This document shows, one piece after another, positions 1 through 7,650 of a stretch of 64,000 bases of DNA (positions are counted from its first letter, which is position 1; each line of letters begins with the position of its first letter). The DNA is from Oryzomonas sp. (GTDB lineage: Bacteria; Desulfobacterota; Desulfuromonadia; Geobacterales; Pseudopelobacteraceae): assembly GCA_031292255.1 (NCBI GenBank), contig JARLHN010000044.1, positions 1-64,000 of the forward strand. The letters run 5' to 3'. The translations under genes were made by a program, and so were the position numbers. The notes beneath the pieces are model-generated. The model ran no database searches. It was not told the DNA's origin and saw only the letters and a program-made list of their open reading frames with translations.

Positions 1-76
1 GTTTGACTTCCGGTGCAGCTCCAGTCGAGCTACGCTCTCCTTCCGCTGCACCGGGACTGACTACATCTTTTTTCAT
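1..76 (-). CDS. 5' end of an unidentified gene, runs off left edge
   Basis: An ATG on the minus strand at 76 is preceded by a good ribosome site (AAGGAG, read leftwards from about 93) and opens a frame that stays open to the window edge. The 25 visible residues begin MKKDVVSPGAAEGERSS and are rich in Gly, Ala, Ser and charged residues, with no domain visible. The segment also contains an inverted repeat (CGGTGCAG near 11-18 and CTGCACCG near 45-52). It is divergent from the response regulator at 179. Function cannot be given from this fragment. Confidence 0.5.
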   Translation of the reverse strand, partial: MKKDVVSPGAAEGERSSTGAAPEVK

Positions 77-178
77 TGGCTGTCTCCTTGAACAAAAAAT
101 TTACACCATTTCTCTGTCCAAGAAAACCGGGGCCGCTATAGAATTCATAGTCTTAGAAATGGTGGAAGGCGATTTTGC

Positions 179-676
179 ATGATGGAGGAAATTAGCCAAC
201 AAATAAAAAAAGAAAATGCCGGTTTATCTCATGATGTTTCACCTGCCCTAAAAACGCTATTCGACCAGGGCAGGAAAAAGATTCGTATCCTCCTTGCCGA
301 AGATGATTTGGGCAGCCAACTGCTCTTGGGAAGATTACTCGAACGTCTGAACTATGATATCGATTATGCTGAAAATGGCCGAGGTGTGATCGATATGTGG
401 GAAAGAGGCGATTACGATTTGATACTGATGGATGTCGGGATGCCCGGTATCGATGGGCTTGGCGCGACCCGGGTTATCAGGGAAAAGGAGCGGGAAGGTG
501 GCGGCCATATTCCTATTATGGCCATAACGGCTCACTCCGCCGAAAAAGACGAGGAGAGGTGCCTCTCTGCCGGAATGGATGCTTATATTTCAAAACCGAT
601 TGATTTGCGTAAGTGTCTGGAGATGATAGAGCAACTTATCATCGATATCGCCTCATTATCTCAAAGTGCAAGGTAA
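179..676 (+). CDS. Response regulator receiver domain protein (CheY-like, stand-alone)
   Basis: 165 aa. Residues about 35-158 form one CheY-type receiver domain: acidic pair D42/D43 in LLAEDD, phospho-acceptor D85 in LILMDVGMPG, the conserved Thr in MAITAHS (T117) and Lys in ISKPID (K139). The N-terminal 34 residues are a charged extension without a recognised domain and there is no output domain, so it probably acts by protein contact in a phosphorelay. The form resembles receiver modules detached from hybrid histidine kinases. A GGAAGG ribosome site lies just upstream of the tandem ATG ATG. No kinase gene is adjacent, so the partner is unknown. Confidence 0.9.
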   Translation: MMEEISQQIKKENAGLSHDVSPALKTLFDQGRKKIRILLAEDDLGSQLLLGRLLERLNYDIDYAENGRGVIDMWERGDYDLILMDVGMPGIDGLGATRVIREKEREGGGHIPIMAITAHSAEKDEERCLSAGMDAYISKPIDLRKCLEMIEQLIIDIASLSQSAR

Positions 677-734
677 ATTGCACGGAATCCATTGATTTTA
701 TTGGCTTTGTCCAGGAAGAGATTTGAAAAAAATG

Positions 735-753
735 TTGTTGAACATTTCAACAA
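735..753. promoter_or_regulatory. Perfect 8-bp inverted repeat, possible operator
   Basis: TTGTTGAA-CAT-TTCAACAA is a perfect dyad in the AT-rich leader before the small HTH-like gene at 822, with a third related half (GGTTGAAAATATAG) following. The sequence is seen directly; operator function is inference. It has no following T-run, so it is not a good terminator for the preceding response regulator. Confidence 0.35.
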
Positions 754-821
754 AAAGGTTGAAAATATAGTTATCTAAAAATATGAGGGGGGGAGTAAAA
801 AAACGTAGGGGGGTGATCAAT

Positions 822-1088
822 GTGTCAGTCTCACAAATTACGTCTTACGGAACAAACCCTATTAGTGCAGCTTATCTGATTTCGACACAGAGGACGAGTC
901 AATTTACGAGTGTAGCGCCGCAGCCACCATCAAATGCCGATACAGTCCAGCTTTCCGGTTCCGCCCGCGCAAGGTCATTGCAACTTCAAGGCTACTCAGT
1001 CGAGGGAATCGCTGCTAAATTGGGCACGAATGTTCGCATTATTGATCAATATCTGGGTATTGCTGTTCCCGGTACGAAAAAAACCTGA
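822..1088 (+). CDS. Small protein with C-terminal HTH-like motif
   Basis: From a GTG at 822 (AGGGGGG ribosome site about 9 nt upstream) the product is 88 aa; an in-frame ATG at 783 would add 13 basic residues and is less likely. The N-terminal half is Ser/Thr/Gln-rich and looks disordered. The last 40 residues contain a pattern of the kind LQLQGYSVEGIAAKLG..IDQYLG, which resembles the helix-turn-helix of sigma-factor region 4/LuxR-type proteins and is met in small hypothetical proteins of Geobacter relatives (recognition from memory). A terminator follows. Specific function unknown. Confidence 0.65.
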   Translation: MSVSQITSYGTNPISAAYLISTQRTSQFTSVAPQPPSNADTVQLSGSARARSLQLQGYSVEGIAAKLGTNVRIIDQYLGIAVPGTKKT

Positions 1089-1130
1089 TCAAAACGCGCA
1101 TATAATTTCTGTTTCACGATAAAATCTTAA

Positions 1131-1164
1131 AGCCGGGACCTCATGACAGGTTCCCGGCTTTTTC
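1131..1164 (+). terminator. Rho-independent terminator
   Basis: AGCCGGGACC, 8-nt loop, GGTTCCCGGCT followed by a T-run; the stem has one bulged base. It closes the transcript of the HTH-like gene at 822-1088. The remaining bases to 1310 hold no gene that I can support. Confidence 0.85.
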
Positions 1165-1310
1165 GTACAGGATTGGAACATAACTATGTTTAAGCACCCA
1201 CATTTTTCGTTAACGGCACGCTTGAGATCGGGGCCTAAACGGAGGGTCCCGGAAGAACCCTTGACATTGCGAATAAATGACCCACCCAACGTCGGGTTAT
1301 AGGTCCGATT

Positions 1311-2006
1311 TTATTTGGACATGGCAGGTTTTCCCTTGGCAGGTTTATCGTCCGCTTTCGCATCACCCTCTTTGCCTGTATTAACAGAATCCGAAGCGGG
1401 CGTTGGGGGAGTAATAGGGGTAACCACGATTACTTTGGCAATCTCTTCTGCAAAATTATCCCCGATAATGGTGAGGGAAGCCGCGCTGCCGCATTCGCCA
1501 CCCTGGCCGGAGCTATTGGCAAACAATCCCCACATAAAATGTGAATCCCTTATCGGGCAACCCCAGGCAAATGAATTTTTCATGCTGAACTTGGCAAGCG
1601 TGTCATTCTTCGGAGCTGCCGAACTTAACACGAAGTCCCCGTCGAAACGGATCTGGTCAATCTTCGGGGACAATAACCCCGCCAGTCTGCCATCTTCGGT
1701 AAGCTTGGTTATCTTCATGTCAAGCACGTAGTTTCGCGGAACATAGATGACGCATGGCGAGAATTTTTTTCTCTTATATATAGCGTCCGTAACATCTGAT
1801 TCCATCTGTGTCAGGAAGGAATTCTCCGGCGCCAGGCCGCTTCCAGCCGACACCTTGACTGTCACCCTGTCGACACTGCAGATAAGATCATCAGGCTTCG
1901 GACGATTTTGGAATTCTACGGTTTTGATATCTTGGACAGAAGCGCAGCCGGATAGTGCGGCCAATGCAGAGACAAGAAAGACAAATCCAAACAACCTTGT
2001 AATCAT
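1311..2006 (-). CDS. Putative outer-membrane-type lipoprotein, unknown function
   Basis: 231 aa. The N-terminus is a classic lipoprotein signal: basic MITR, hydrophobic stretch and lipobox LSGC with the modified Cys at residue 21. The mature part has several beta-like segments and two further Cys (C45, C84 region) that may be oxidised in the periplasm; the last 40 residues are Pro/Thr then Lys/Asp-rich and probably disordered. The layout resembles DUF4410-like or other periplasmic lipoproteins, but I do not recognise the family securely. It is monocistronic as far as can be seen. Confidence 0.75.
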   Translation of the reverse strand: MITRLFGFVFLVSALAALSGCASVQDIKTVEFQNRPKPDDLICSVDRVTVKVSAGSGLAPENSFLTQMESDVTDAIYKRKKFSPCVIYVPRNYVLDMKITKLTEDGRLAGLLSPKIDQIRFDGDFVLSSAAPKNDTLAKFSMKNSFAWGCPIRDSHFMWGLFANSSGQGGECGSAASLTIIGDNFAEEIAKVIVVTPITPPTPASDSVNTGKEGDAKADDKPAKGKPAMSK

Positions 2007-2175
2007 AGGAATATCCCGTTATTCATGAAATGTTTTGTCAGCCATGATACTGAGCTGCGCGCGGTTGTCAAGACCGCAGACACTACGTAGCCCCTTTTCT
2101 GCACGATTTTATGCCCCGAAGATGAAATGCCCCTTCCGGAAGGGTACTTACTGAGTCGATGCGGCTATTGCAGCG

Positions 2176-2448
2176 TCAATATCTCTCCAGGAGTTCTTTG
2201 GTCGTGTAGGCGTCTGCAAGCATCGCAGACAGCCGTTCGAGTTCTTCAGGCGTATAGACGGCAGTTCCTTTCTTAATTGCAGTCTCGAGACGCCTGATCT
2301 TCTCGGAAAGATCAAAAGTGGGCGGGTTGGGACATTTGTTCGAGATCCCAAACAAACACCAATCTTTTTCCGAGTTATGATTGTTGATAGCATGGGAAAC
2401 CGCAACAAGTGAGAAAACCATCACAATTGCCGGAACAATCCGCTTCAT
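2176..2448 (-). CDS. Small secreted protein, paralogue of the gene at 3172
   Basis: The reading frame is longer upstream, but the ATG at 2448 is chosen because it has a GGAG site 6 nt upstream and begins a signal peptide (MKRIVPAIVMVFSLVAVSHA). The product is 90 aa. The mature protein has a short Cys-x7-Cys segment (WCLFGISNKC) and a C-terminal amphipathic helix region ending in KKGTAVYTPEELERLSAML. That block matches KGSDVYSDEELKALNEQL in the protein encoded at 3172-3492, so the two are diverged paralogues separated by about 700 bp. Role unknown; periplasmic location is inferred from the signal peptide. Confidence 0.7.
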   Translation of the reverse strand: MKRIVPAIVMVFSLVAVSHAINNHNSEKDWCLFGISNKCPNPPTFDLSEKIRRLETAIKKGTAVYTPEELERLSAMLADAYTTKELLERY

Positions 2449-2528
2449 TGTCAACTCCGATGAACGATTTTGAAAACGCCTCATTTCCTCATTCAACACC
2501 CTGACCTCCAACTTTCATTGAACATCGA

Positions 2529-2737
2529 TCATGCTTTTATCAACGCCAGGTTGGTCTTGCTGTCGCGGCCGATGACGTTGGCCTTGAATTCCCTGCCATC
2601 GGAAAGCATGATCATGATCTCGTCCGCGTTCTCTACTACATGGTTTCCGGTGATGATAAGCCATCCTTGTTGATGATGAAGCCGGAACCGAGATCCTGTC
2701 GCTTCATCTTCCGGTCCGAAGTCTGATCGAAAAATGT
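2529..2737 (-). pseudogene. Decayed DegP/HtrA-type serine protease remnant
   Basis: Read leftwards, one frame gives FFDQTSDRKMKRQDLGSGF then IINKDG, and a neighbouring frame continues with IITGNHVVENADEIMIML and SDGREFKANVIGRDSK before a stop at 2529. This is the central part of a HtrA/DegP protease (GSGFII.. to the catalytic His in NHVV). The two parts are joined only by a frame change near 2657-2661. The catalytic Asp expected in KTDLALIK is Asn here (KTNLALIK), the protein stops immediately after, and the Ser and PDZ parts are missing. Upstream to about 2885 a startless open stretch continues without recognisable homology. Confidence 0.75.
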
Positions 2738-2914
2738 GCGGTTGCTTTTGTACGATGGAATCAATTGTACCTTTATCCGGCTTATTGGCAACTCCGGCAA
2801 CCTCCCTTCCGTTCGCCTTGAATCTCAGGCCGACAAACCCCTCGAACAGCGCTGTTTTACAGGCATATGTCGGTTTATTATAATAATTGCCTGAACGACA
2901 ACGAGCATAGCGAG

Positions 2915-2965
2915 TTGGACCGCGAAGGCGCTCCGGAGGAGGCGACCGTAAGGTCGAGTCAAAAA
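2915..2965. repeat. Dispersed repeat, family C (fragment)
   Basis: TTGGACCGCGAAGGCGCTCC...GGTCGAGTCAAAA here matches TTGGACCGCGAAAGCGCCCC...CCTCGTCAAAA in the longer copy at 10590-10738. The rest of the 2738-3171 region holds no supported gene besides the startless open stretch described for the DegP remnant. Confidence 0.6.
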
Positions 2966-3171
2966 TCCCTCCTTTCCGAAACGGAAACCAATTGTTTTTC
3001 CTCCGGAGTTTTCGGATGAAAACTATTTACCCTTCTTACCCCTCCCCCTCCTCCATATACCGCCATTATAAGGCCCATAATCGATATTGATTATCATAGT
3101 CGTTTACATCGGCCGATGAATTGGCTACCATATACCCAGATGAAACAGATCACGTAGGATGGAGGTTTGCC

Positions 3172-3492
3172 ATGACAAGAACAAGCGAAGTTGTTTCAGT
3201 ACTGGCGGTAGCCATGTTCTTCTCTGCCGCGCCGGTCCTTGGGGATGAATATACGGGAACGAACATGGAGCAGCAATCGCAAACAATACAGCAGGGGCAG
3301 AAGGATGAGTGCCTGCTCGTTGCCATGAATTGCCTCAGCGACAGGGCTGATACGGTCCAACAGAGGGTTGACCGTCTGAAGAAAGAGATCGCCAAGGGGT
3401 CGGACGTCTACAGCGACGAAGAACTGAAGGCGCTGAATGAACAACTGAGATGGATCTACAACGATAGCGACAACATCTTTATCTCAGAATGA
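3172..3492 (+). CDS. Small secreted protein, paralogue of the gene at 2176
   Basis: The ATG at 3172 follows a strong GGAGG site and starts a signal peptide (MTRTSEVVSVLAVAMFFSAA, cleavage probably after VLG). The 106-aa product has a Gln-rich stretch, a Cys-x6-Cys pair (CLLVAMNC) and then a predicted coiled helix with the block KGSDVYSDEELKALNEQL that is shared with the minus-strand protein at 2176-2448. Frame extends upstream to 3121 but without a ribosome site. Function unknown; presumably periplasmic. Confidence 0.7.
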   Translation: MTRTSEVVSVLAVAMFFSAAPVLGDEYTGTNMEQQSQTIQQGQKDECLLVAMNCLSDRADTVQQRVDRLKKEIAKGSDVYSDEELKALNEQLRWIYNDSDNIFISE

Positions 3493-3527
3493 TCCCGGTA
3501 CATTGACGCTTCAATGTGACAATGAAA

Positions 3528-3560
3528 CGAGGCTGTGCGGTAGAATGCCGCACAGCCTCG
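3528..3560. terminator. Perfect 13-bp stem-loop after the small secreted gene
   Basis: CGAGGCTGTGCGG, 7-nt loop, CCGCACAGCCTCG is a perfect 13-bp hairpin about 35 nt after the stop at 3492. There is no T-run on the plus strand and a short T-rich stretch on the minus strand, so it may protect or terminate the transcript rather than being a textbook intrinsic terminator. 3561-3828 has no supported gene. Confidence 0.55.
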
Positions 3561-3828
3561 CAATGCTCCCTCTGCAAGACAACATTCAATGATCCTGCAT
3601 CCTCCTCCGAGGGTACGGCAATACCCCTTCCGTTGTCCGAAAAAAGATCCGGGAAACCACATTTGTAACCATGGCCGTTGCGTGATACACTGCCTAAACC
3701 CAAAACAAAAACGGGCCAACCGTAGCTGTTTCCTTACCAATGCAGTACCATTATCCGGGAAGGCTTAAAGGGATTCCTCCTGACAGGGGGGTTGGATTTG
3801 GATGTCACGGTACTAGGGAGATAAAACG

Positions 3829-4812
3829 ATGCGCGCAATGGTCTTGGAACGTCCGGGAACGGCGCTGGAACTGAGGGAGATGCCCATTCCCCGGCCATCG
3901 GCAGGGGAGCTGCTGCTGAATGTCAAGGCGTGCGGCATCTGCCGCACCGACCTGCATGTGATGGATGGGGAGCTGACCGAGCCAAAACTGCCCCTGGTAC
4001 CGGGACACCAGATCGTGGGTGTCGTGGAAGAACTTGGCCTTGGAGTTGCCGGATTCCAACCCGGCGACCGGGTCGGGGTGCCCTGGCTGGGAGGCACCTG
4101 CGGAGAATGCGACTACTGTCTGGCGGGGCGGGAAAACCTCTGCGACCAGGCGCTGTTCACCGGCTACCAGACCAACGGCGGATTTGCCGACTACTGCACC
4201 GCCGACAGCCGCTTCTGCTTCCCTCTGCCGGAAGGCTACCCAGACACCCAGGCCGCACCGCTCCTCTGCGCCGGGTTGATCGGCTTTCGTTCGTTGCGCA
4301 TGGCCGGGGACGGGAAACGGATCGGCATCTACGGCTTCGGGGCCGCAGCCCACATCGTGACCCAGGTGGCAACCTGGCAGGGACGTGAGGTCTACGCCTT
4401 CACCCGCCCAGGGGATGCGGCAGGACAAAATTTTGCGCGGGAGATGGGGGCCTGTTGGGCGGGCGGTTCCTTTGAGCCGCCGCCACAGCAACTGGCCGGG
4501 GCCATCATCTTTGCCCCGGCCGGCGAACTGGTGCCGGCGGCGCTCAAGGCGGTGGCCAAGGGAGGGATCGTGGTCTGCGGCGGCATCCACATGAGTGACA
4601 TACCGGCCTTTCCCTACGACATCCTGTGGGGCGAGCGGAGCATCGTCTCCGTGGCCAACCTGACCCGCCGCGACGGGGTGGAGTTCCTGAAGCTGGCGCC
4701 CCAGGTGCCGGTGCGGACCGAGGTGGAGCTATTCCCCCTGGAGCGTGCCAACGAGGCGCTGGCGGCGCTACGGGAAGGTAGGATCAGGGGTGCCGCGGTA
4801 CTGGTACCCTGA
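3829..4812 (+). CDS. Zinc-dependent alcohol dehydrogenase family protein
   Basis: 327 aa, medium-chain dehydrogenase/reductase. Catalytic zinc ligands are C38 (CGICRTDLH), H60 (PGHQIVG) and C147 (LLCAG); the structural zinc lobe is complete with C91, C94, C97 and C105. The nucleotide-binding motif is GIYGFGAAAH. The short length and the LCAG motif fit the AdhA-like subgroup of bacterial Zn alcohol dehydrogenases that oxidise or reduce simple alcohols/aldehydes with NAD(P); actual substrate is unknown. A GGGAG site precedes the ATG. Stands alone between hairpin and repeat. Confidence 0.88.
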   Translation: MRAMVLERPGTALELREMPIPRPSAGELLLNVKACGICRTDLHVMDGELTEPKLPLVPGHQIVGVVEELGLGVAGFQPGDRVGVPWLGGTCGECDYCLAGRENLCDQALFTGYQTNGGFADYCTADSRFCFPLPEGYPDTQAAPLLCAGLIGFRSLRMAGDGKRIGIYGFGAAAHIVTQVATWQGREVYAFTRPGDAAGQNFAREMGACWAGGSFEPPPQQLAGAIIFAPAGELVPAALKAVAKGGIVVCGGIHMSDIPAFPYDILWGERSIVSVANLTRRDGVEFLKLAPQVPVRTEVELFPLERANEALAALREGRIRGAAVLVP

Positions 4813-4829
4813 CATCTACTACAAATCCG

Positions 4830-5070
4830 TATCTCACGGAGCGCACTGAGGCACAGAGAATGTCAAAGGCAAAACCTATTTAACAGGGATGAACAACCGT
4901 TCCTCCCCCCAGCGGGGGGAAGCTAGGAGGGGGGATCGGTTGAATTTGCCGTCACCCGCTGCCGTGGGGACCAGTAACCGGATTTCATGTTTATCCCGTT
5001 CGTCCCTGTAAAATCGCTTTTGGTTCTCTCTGTGTTTCAGTGTCTTTGTGGAGGTGTTGCTTTGTCTTTC
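4830..5070. repeat. Composite intergenic repeat, families A and E
   Basis: Outer parts read CTCACGGAGCGCACTGAGGC... and ...CTCTGTGTTTCAGTGTCTTTGTGGAGG, i.e. inverted versions of the GAGACACGGAGA family A ends. The middle contains TCCTCCCCCCAGCGGGGGGA and a family B-like TTTATCCCGTTCGTCCC. Similar modules recur near 18411, 27451, 29000, 34418 and 36229. It fills the junction between the dehydrogenase and the convergent RRM gene. Confidence 0.6.
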
Positions 5071-5086
5071 TCTACTAATCGCTGAG

Positions 5087-5848
5087 TTAACGCCCCTTAC
5101 GCGGACCTTTCCTTTCGCCACCCGGACGGGAGGGCCTGCCGCTACGGTCGCCGCTTGTCGGCCTTGACCCGGCTCCGGGCCTTGCGCCGGCATCAGACCT
5201 CGATCCCGCACCGGACCTCGGTCCAGTACCAGACCTTGCTTCGGCACCGGACCTTGATACAGCGCCGATTCTTGATTCCGCAATAGACCTTGCTCGCGAA
5301 CCTGTCTTCGTACCCGCACCGGACCTCGCTTCCGCACCCTGCCTTGCTCCAGCTTCAGACCTCGTTCCCGTTTCAGGCCTTGCTCCAGCACCAGGCCTTG
5401 CTCCCGCATCGGTCCTTGTCCCCATGCTCGGCTTTGCTCCAGCACCGGACCGTGCCTCGGCACCAGGTTTCTGTCCCGCGCCCGGCTTCGGTCTCGCACC
5501 AAACTTAGCTCCGGTCCCGGCTTTTGCTCCGACCCCCGTTTTGGGCCGCGTGCCGAATCCCGGCCTTCTGGCGCCGCCTGCCTTACCCGGTTTGAGTTCG
5601 CTCTGCGGACGGGCGATGCTGACTGTGATGACCCGGTCCACCAAGTACGCTCCGTCCAGAGTTTCCACCACATCCCTGGGGTCCACGTCCGCCGCCATGC
5701 GCACATAGGCGCAACGTTTGAACTCCCTGGTCTCGGGATCTATGATCAGGTGCACGGAGGTCACAATCCCCATCACCGAGAACAGCTTGCGCAATTCCTC
5801 TTCCGTCACCTCTTCCGCCAGGTGCCCTACGTACAATTCCTTTGCCAT
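5087..5848 (-). CDS. RNA-binding RRM protein with long low-complexity basic tail
   Basis: 253 aa. Residues 3-80 are one RNA recognition motif: RNP2 LYVGHL (5-10) and a variant RNP1 KRCAYVRM (44-51), which lacks the usual Gly. Bacterial RRM proteins of this type are normally about 80-110 aa. Here residues 85-253 are a continuous run of short units built on G-A-x-[AS]-R-[SP], such as GAGARP and GAEARSGA, strongly basic and certainly disordered, ending ERKGPRKGR. The tail is like eukaryotic RGG/low-complexity tails in composition. Probable role: single-stranded RNA binding or chaperoning. AAAAGGA ribosome site. The tail DNA is a degenerate tandem repeat and may vary in length between strains. 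Confidence 0.85.
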   Translation of the reverse strand: MAKELYVGHLAEEVTEEELRKLFSVMGIVTSVHLIIDPETREFKRCAYVRMAADVDPRDVVETLDGAYLVDRVITVSIARPQSELKPGKAGGARRPGFGTRPKTGVGAKAGTGAKFGARPKPGAGQKPGAEARSGAGAKPSMGTRTDAGARPGAGARPETGTRSEAGARQGAEARSGAGTKTGSRARSIAESRIGAVSRSGAEARSGTGPRSGAGSRSDAGARPGAGSRPTSGDRSGRPSRPGGERKGPRKGR

Positions 5849-6019
5849 TCCGTATCCTTTTCATTGCTGCGGTTGATTTATAAAGCTTCCCTTTCCCTCG
5901 CCCACCCCTTCAGGCCTTTAGCTCTCTGGGTCCCAGAGGCTCCGCTGGGAGAAGGGATTGCGTTCTCCTTCCGGAGGGGGGTACAGGAGGAGGGCCATGC
6001 AATGTACCCTATGTGCCGG

Positions 6020-6784
6020 CTACTGTTTCTCCCGGTGGATCGCGAACGGTGCCCAGGCCTGGTCGATGGACATGACCTCCAGGGTGTTGATGTTCACGTG
6101 GGCCGGGCGGCTGACGGCCCAATACACTGTCTCGGCGATGTCGCCGGCTGTCAGGGCCTCGGCCCCCTCGTAGACCTTGGCCGCCTTTTCTTCGTCCCCC
6201 TTGAAGCGCACCTTGGAGAACTCGGTCTCGGCCATGCCGGGCTGGATGCAGGTTACCCTCACCTTGGTCCCGAGCAGGTCGCAGCGCAGGTTGCGGGAGA
6301 ACTGGGTAACGAATGCCTTGGTGCCGCCGTACACATTGCCGCCCGGATAGGGCCACGAGCTGGCGGTGGAGCTGATGTTGACGACGTGCCCCCGGTTGCG
6401 GGCCACCATGCCGGGCAGGATCAGGCGGGTGCAGTACATGAGCCCCTTGATATTGGTATCCACCATGGTTTCCCAGTCGTCCAAGTTGACTTGGTGGGCC
6501 GGTTCCAGTCCCAGGGCCAGGCCGGCGTTGTTGATCAGCACGTCGATCTCGCGGAAGGCCGGCGGCAGTGCGTCCACCGCACCCTGCACCGCCTCCCGGT
6601 CGCGAACGTCCAGCGGGATGATATGGGTATCGGCAGTGCCTGCCAATTCCTCCTGCAAAGTCAGCAAAGGATCGATGCGGCGGGCGGTCAGGATCAGGCG
6701 ATTGCCGGGTTGGGCGAAGATACGGGCGCAGGCGGCACCGAAGCCTGCCGATGCGCCGGTGATAAAGATGGTCTGTCCACTCAT
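6020..6784 (-). CDS. SDR family NADP-dependent oxidoreductase (YdfG-like)
   Basis: 254 aa, classical short-chain dehydrogenase: TGASAGFG cofactor motif (9-16), NNAG, catalytic Ser in NISSTAS and Y-x3-K in VYGGTK. The basic residue pair after beta-2 (TARR) favours NADP. Overall pattern, including QPGMAETEFSKVRFKGD and the C-terminal HVNINTLEVM, fits the YdfG group (3-hydroxy acid / malonic semialdehyde dehydrogenases). GAGGAGG site 7 nt upstream. Stands alone; the region 5849-6019 upstream of the RRM gene carries a GGTCCCAGAGG repeat fragment. Confidence 0.88.
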   Translation of the reverse strand: MSGQTIFITGASAGFGAACARIFAQPGNRLILTARRIDPLLTLQEELAGTADTHIIPLDVRDREAVQGAVDALPPAFREIDVLINNAGLALGLEPAHQVNLDDWETMVDTNIKGLMYCTRLILPGMVARNRGHVVNISSTASSWPYPGGNVYGGTKAFVTQFSRNLRCDLLGTKVRVTCIQPGMAETEFSKVRFKGDEEKAAKVYEGAEALTAGDIAETVYWAVSRPAHVNINTLEVMSIDQAWAPFAIHREKQ

Positions 6785-6896
6785 GGCTGCGCCTCCTCGG
6801 GTGTATGGTGTGTGATTTGTACTACATTACGGCCAACGATAAAACAGAAAAAGCCGCGTCCGGCGTGCGCCTTACGTTCACGTAGGCCCGCCTGGT

Positions 6897-7223
6897 CTAC
6901 AGCCCGTTAAGCAGCTTGAAATACTCTGACAGGTTTCTGATGGATTCCAGGGTAGCCTGGTACAGGAACCAACTGAGCACAAGGGTTATGATGGTGAGCC
7001 CGATCTTCCATTTGCGCGACGTATTCGGTCGCAACCAGATGAGCGGCAAGGCCAGAGGCCCTACGCTCAAGAGGGCAATGACGATAAAGCCTTTTCGAAA
7101 ATACCACTTGGTTCCGGCCTCTCCGGAGCGCAGACGGGCGGACGGGCGGAGGAACTCGCCGCAATGTTTGCACTTTACCGCATCGTCTTGGATCTCTTCG
7201 GCACAGAATGGGCACTTTTTCAT
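6897..7223 (-). CDS. Zinc-ribbon membrane protein
   Basis: 108 aa from ATG at 7223 (another ATG three codons earlier at 7232 is possible). Residues 3-23 form a zinc ribbon CPFC-x11-CKHC, followed by a basic linker and two transmembrane segments (about 48-66 and 76-93) with a short cytoplasmic C-terminus. Such zinc-ribbon plus TM proteins are common hypothetical proteins; the beginning MKKCPFCAEEIQDDAVKCKH is typical. Function unknown. Confidence 0.7.
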   Translation of the reverse strand: MKKCPFCAEEIQDDAVKCKHCGEFLRPSARLRSGEAGTKWYFRKGFIVIALLSVGPLALPLIWLRPNTSRKWKIGLTIITLVLSWFLYQATLESIRNLSEYFKLLNGL

Positions 7224-7650
7224 TGATTGCATCTTTCAAGAGGATGGCTCAAGGATTACGGGACGCGTTGCACGGTAACTTCAGGTGAGTTACTTTTGGG
7301 AGCGCGAAGTGATGCGTCGGCTGAAGTGGCAAGTAAAGCTACGGCTAGTAAAAGATGTGTTGGAGATCGTAAAATTATCTATTTTTTCATTGGTCAACTT
7401 GGCCGACCTACGGTTAGATCGCGCATTAGCCATAATATATTATAGCCAGCCCCCCATCGGATCCTCCATTTCCCAATACTATCTTATATCATTATAACGA
7501 TGTACCGGCAATCCACAGTTGATTGATATACAGACTCATATTCGAAGAGTCCATCCAAATTTCAACTCGAAGGATATACGGAGCTATAACCAATACAAAG
7601 GCATTGCTTGTCTCCCCCTTTTGTAATAGGGGGGAATTCTGAATCCAAAC
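7224..7650. other. 427-bp intergenic stretch with no supported gene
   Basis: AT-rich spacer between the zinc-ribbon protein and the pseudouridine synthase. It contains open stretches (e.g. plus strand 7285-7497) without a ribosome site or recognisable product, and a short repeat piece CCCCCTTTTGTAATAGGGGG near 7613-7633, related to the palindromic ends found inside nuoG and the glycerate kinase gene. Confidence 0.5.

Noticed and set aside
1089-1289. Minus-strand open frame over the terminator
   Set aside because: Overlaps a clear terminator and has no signal of a gene.
4830-5070. Possible CRISPR or regulatory array
   Set aside because: Repeats are inverted and composite, not evenly spaced direct repeats; no cas genes.
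7285-7497. Plus-strand 70-codon open frame
   Set aside because: No ribosome site, no recognisable product, in AT-rich spacer.
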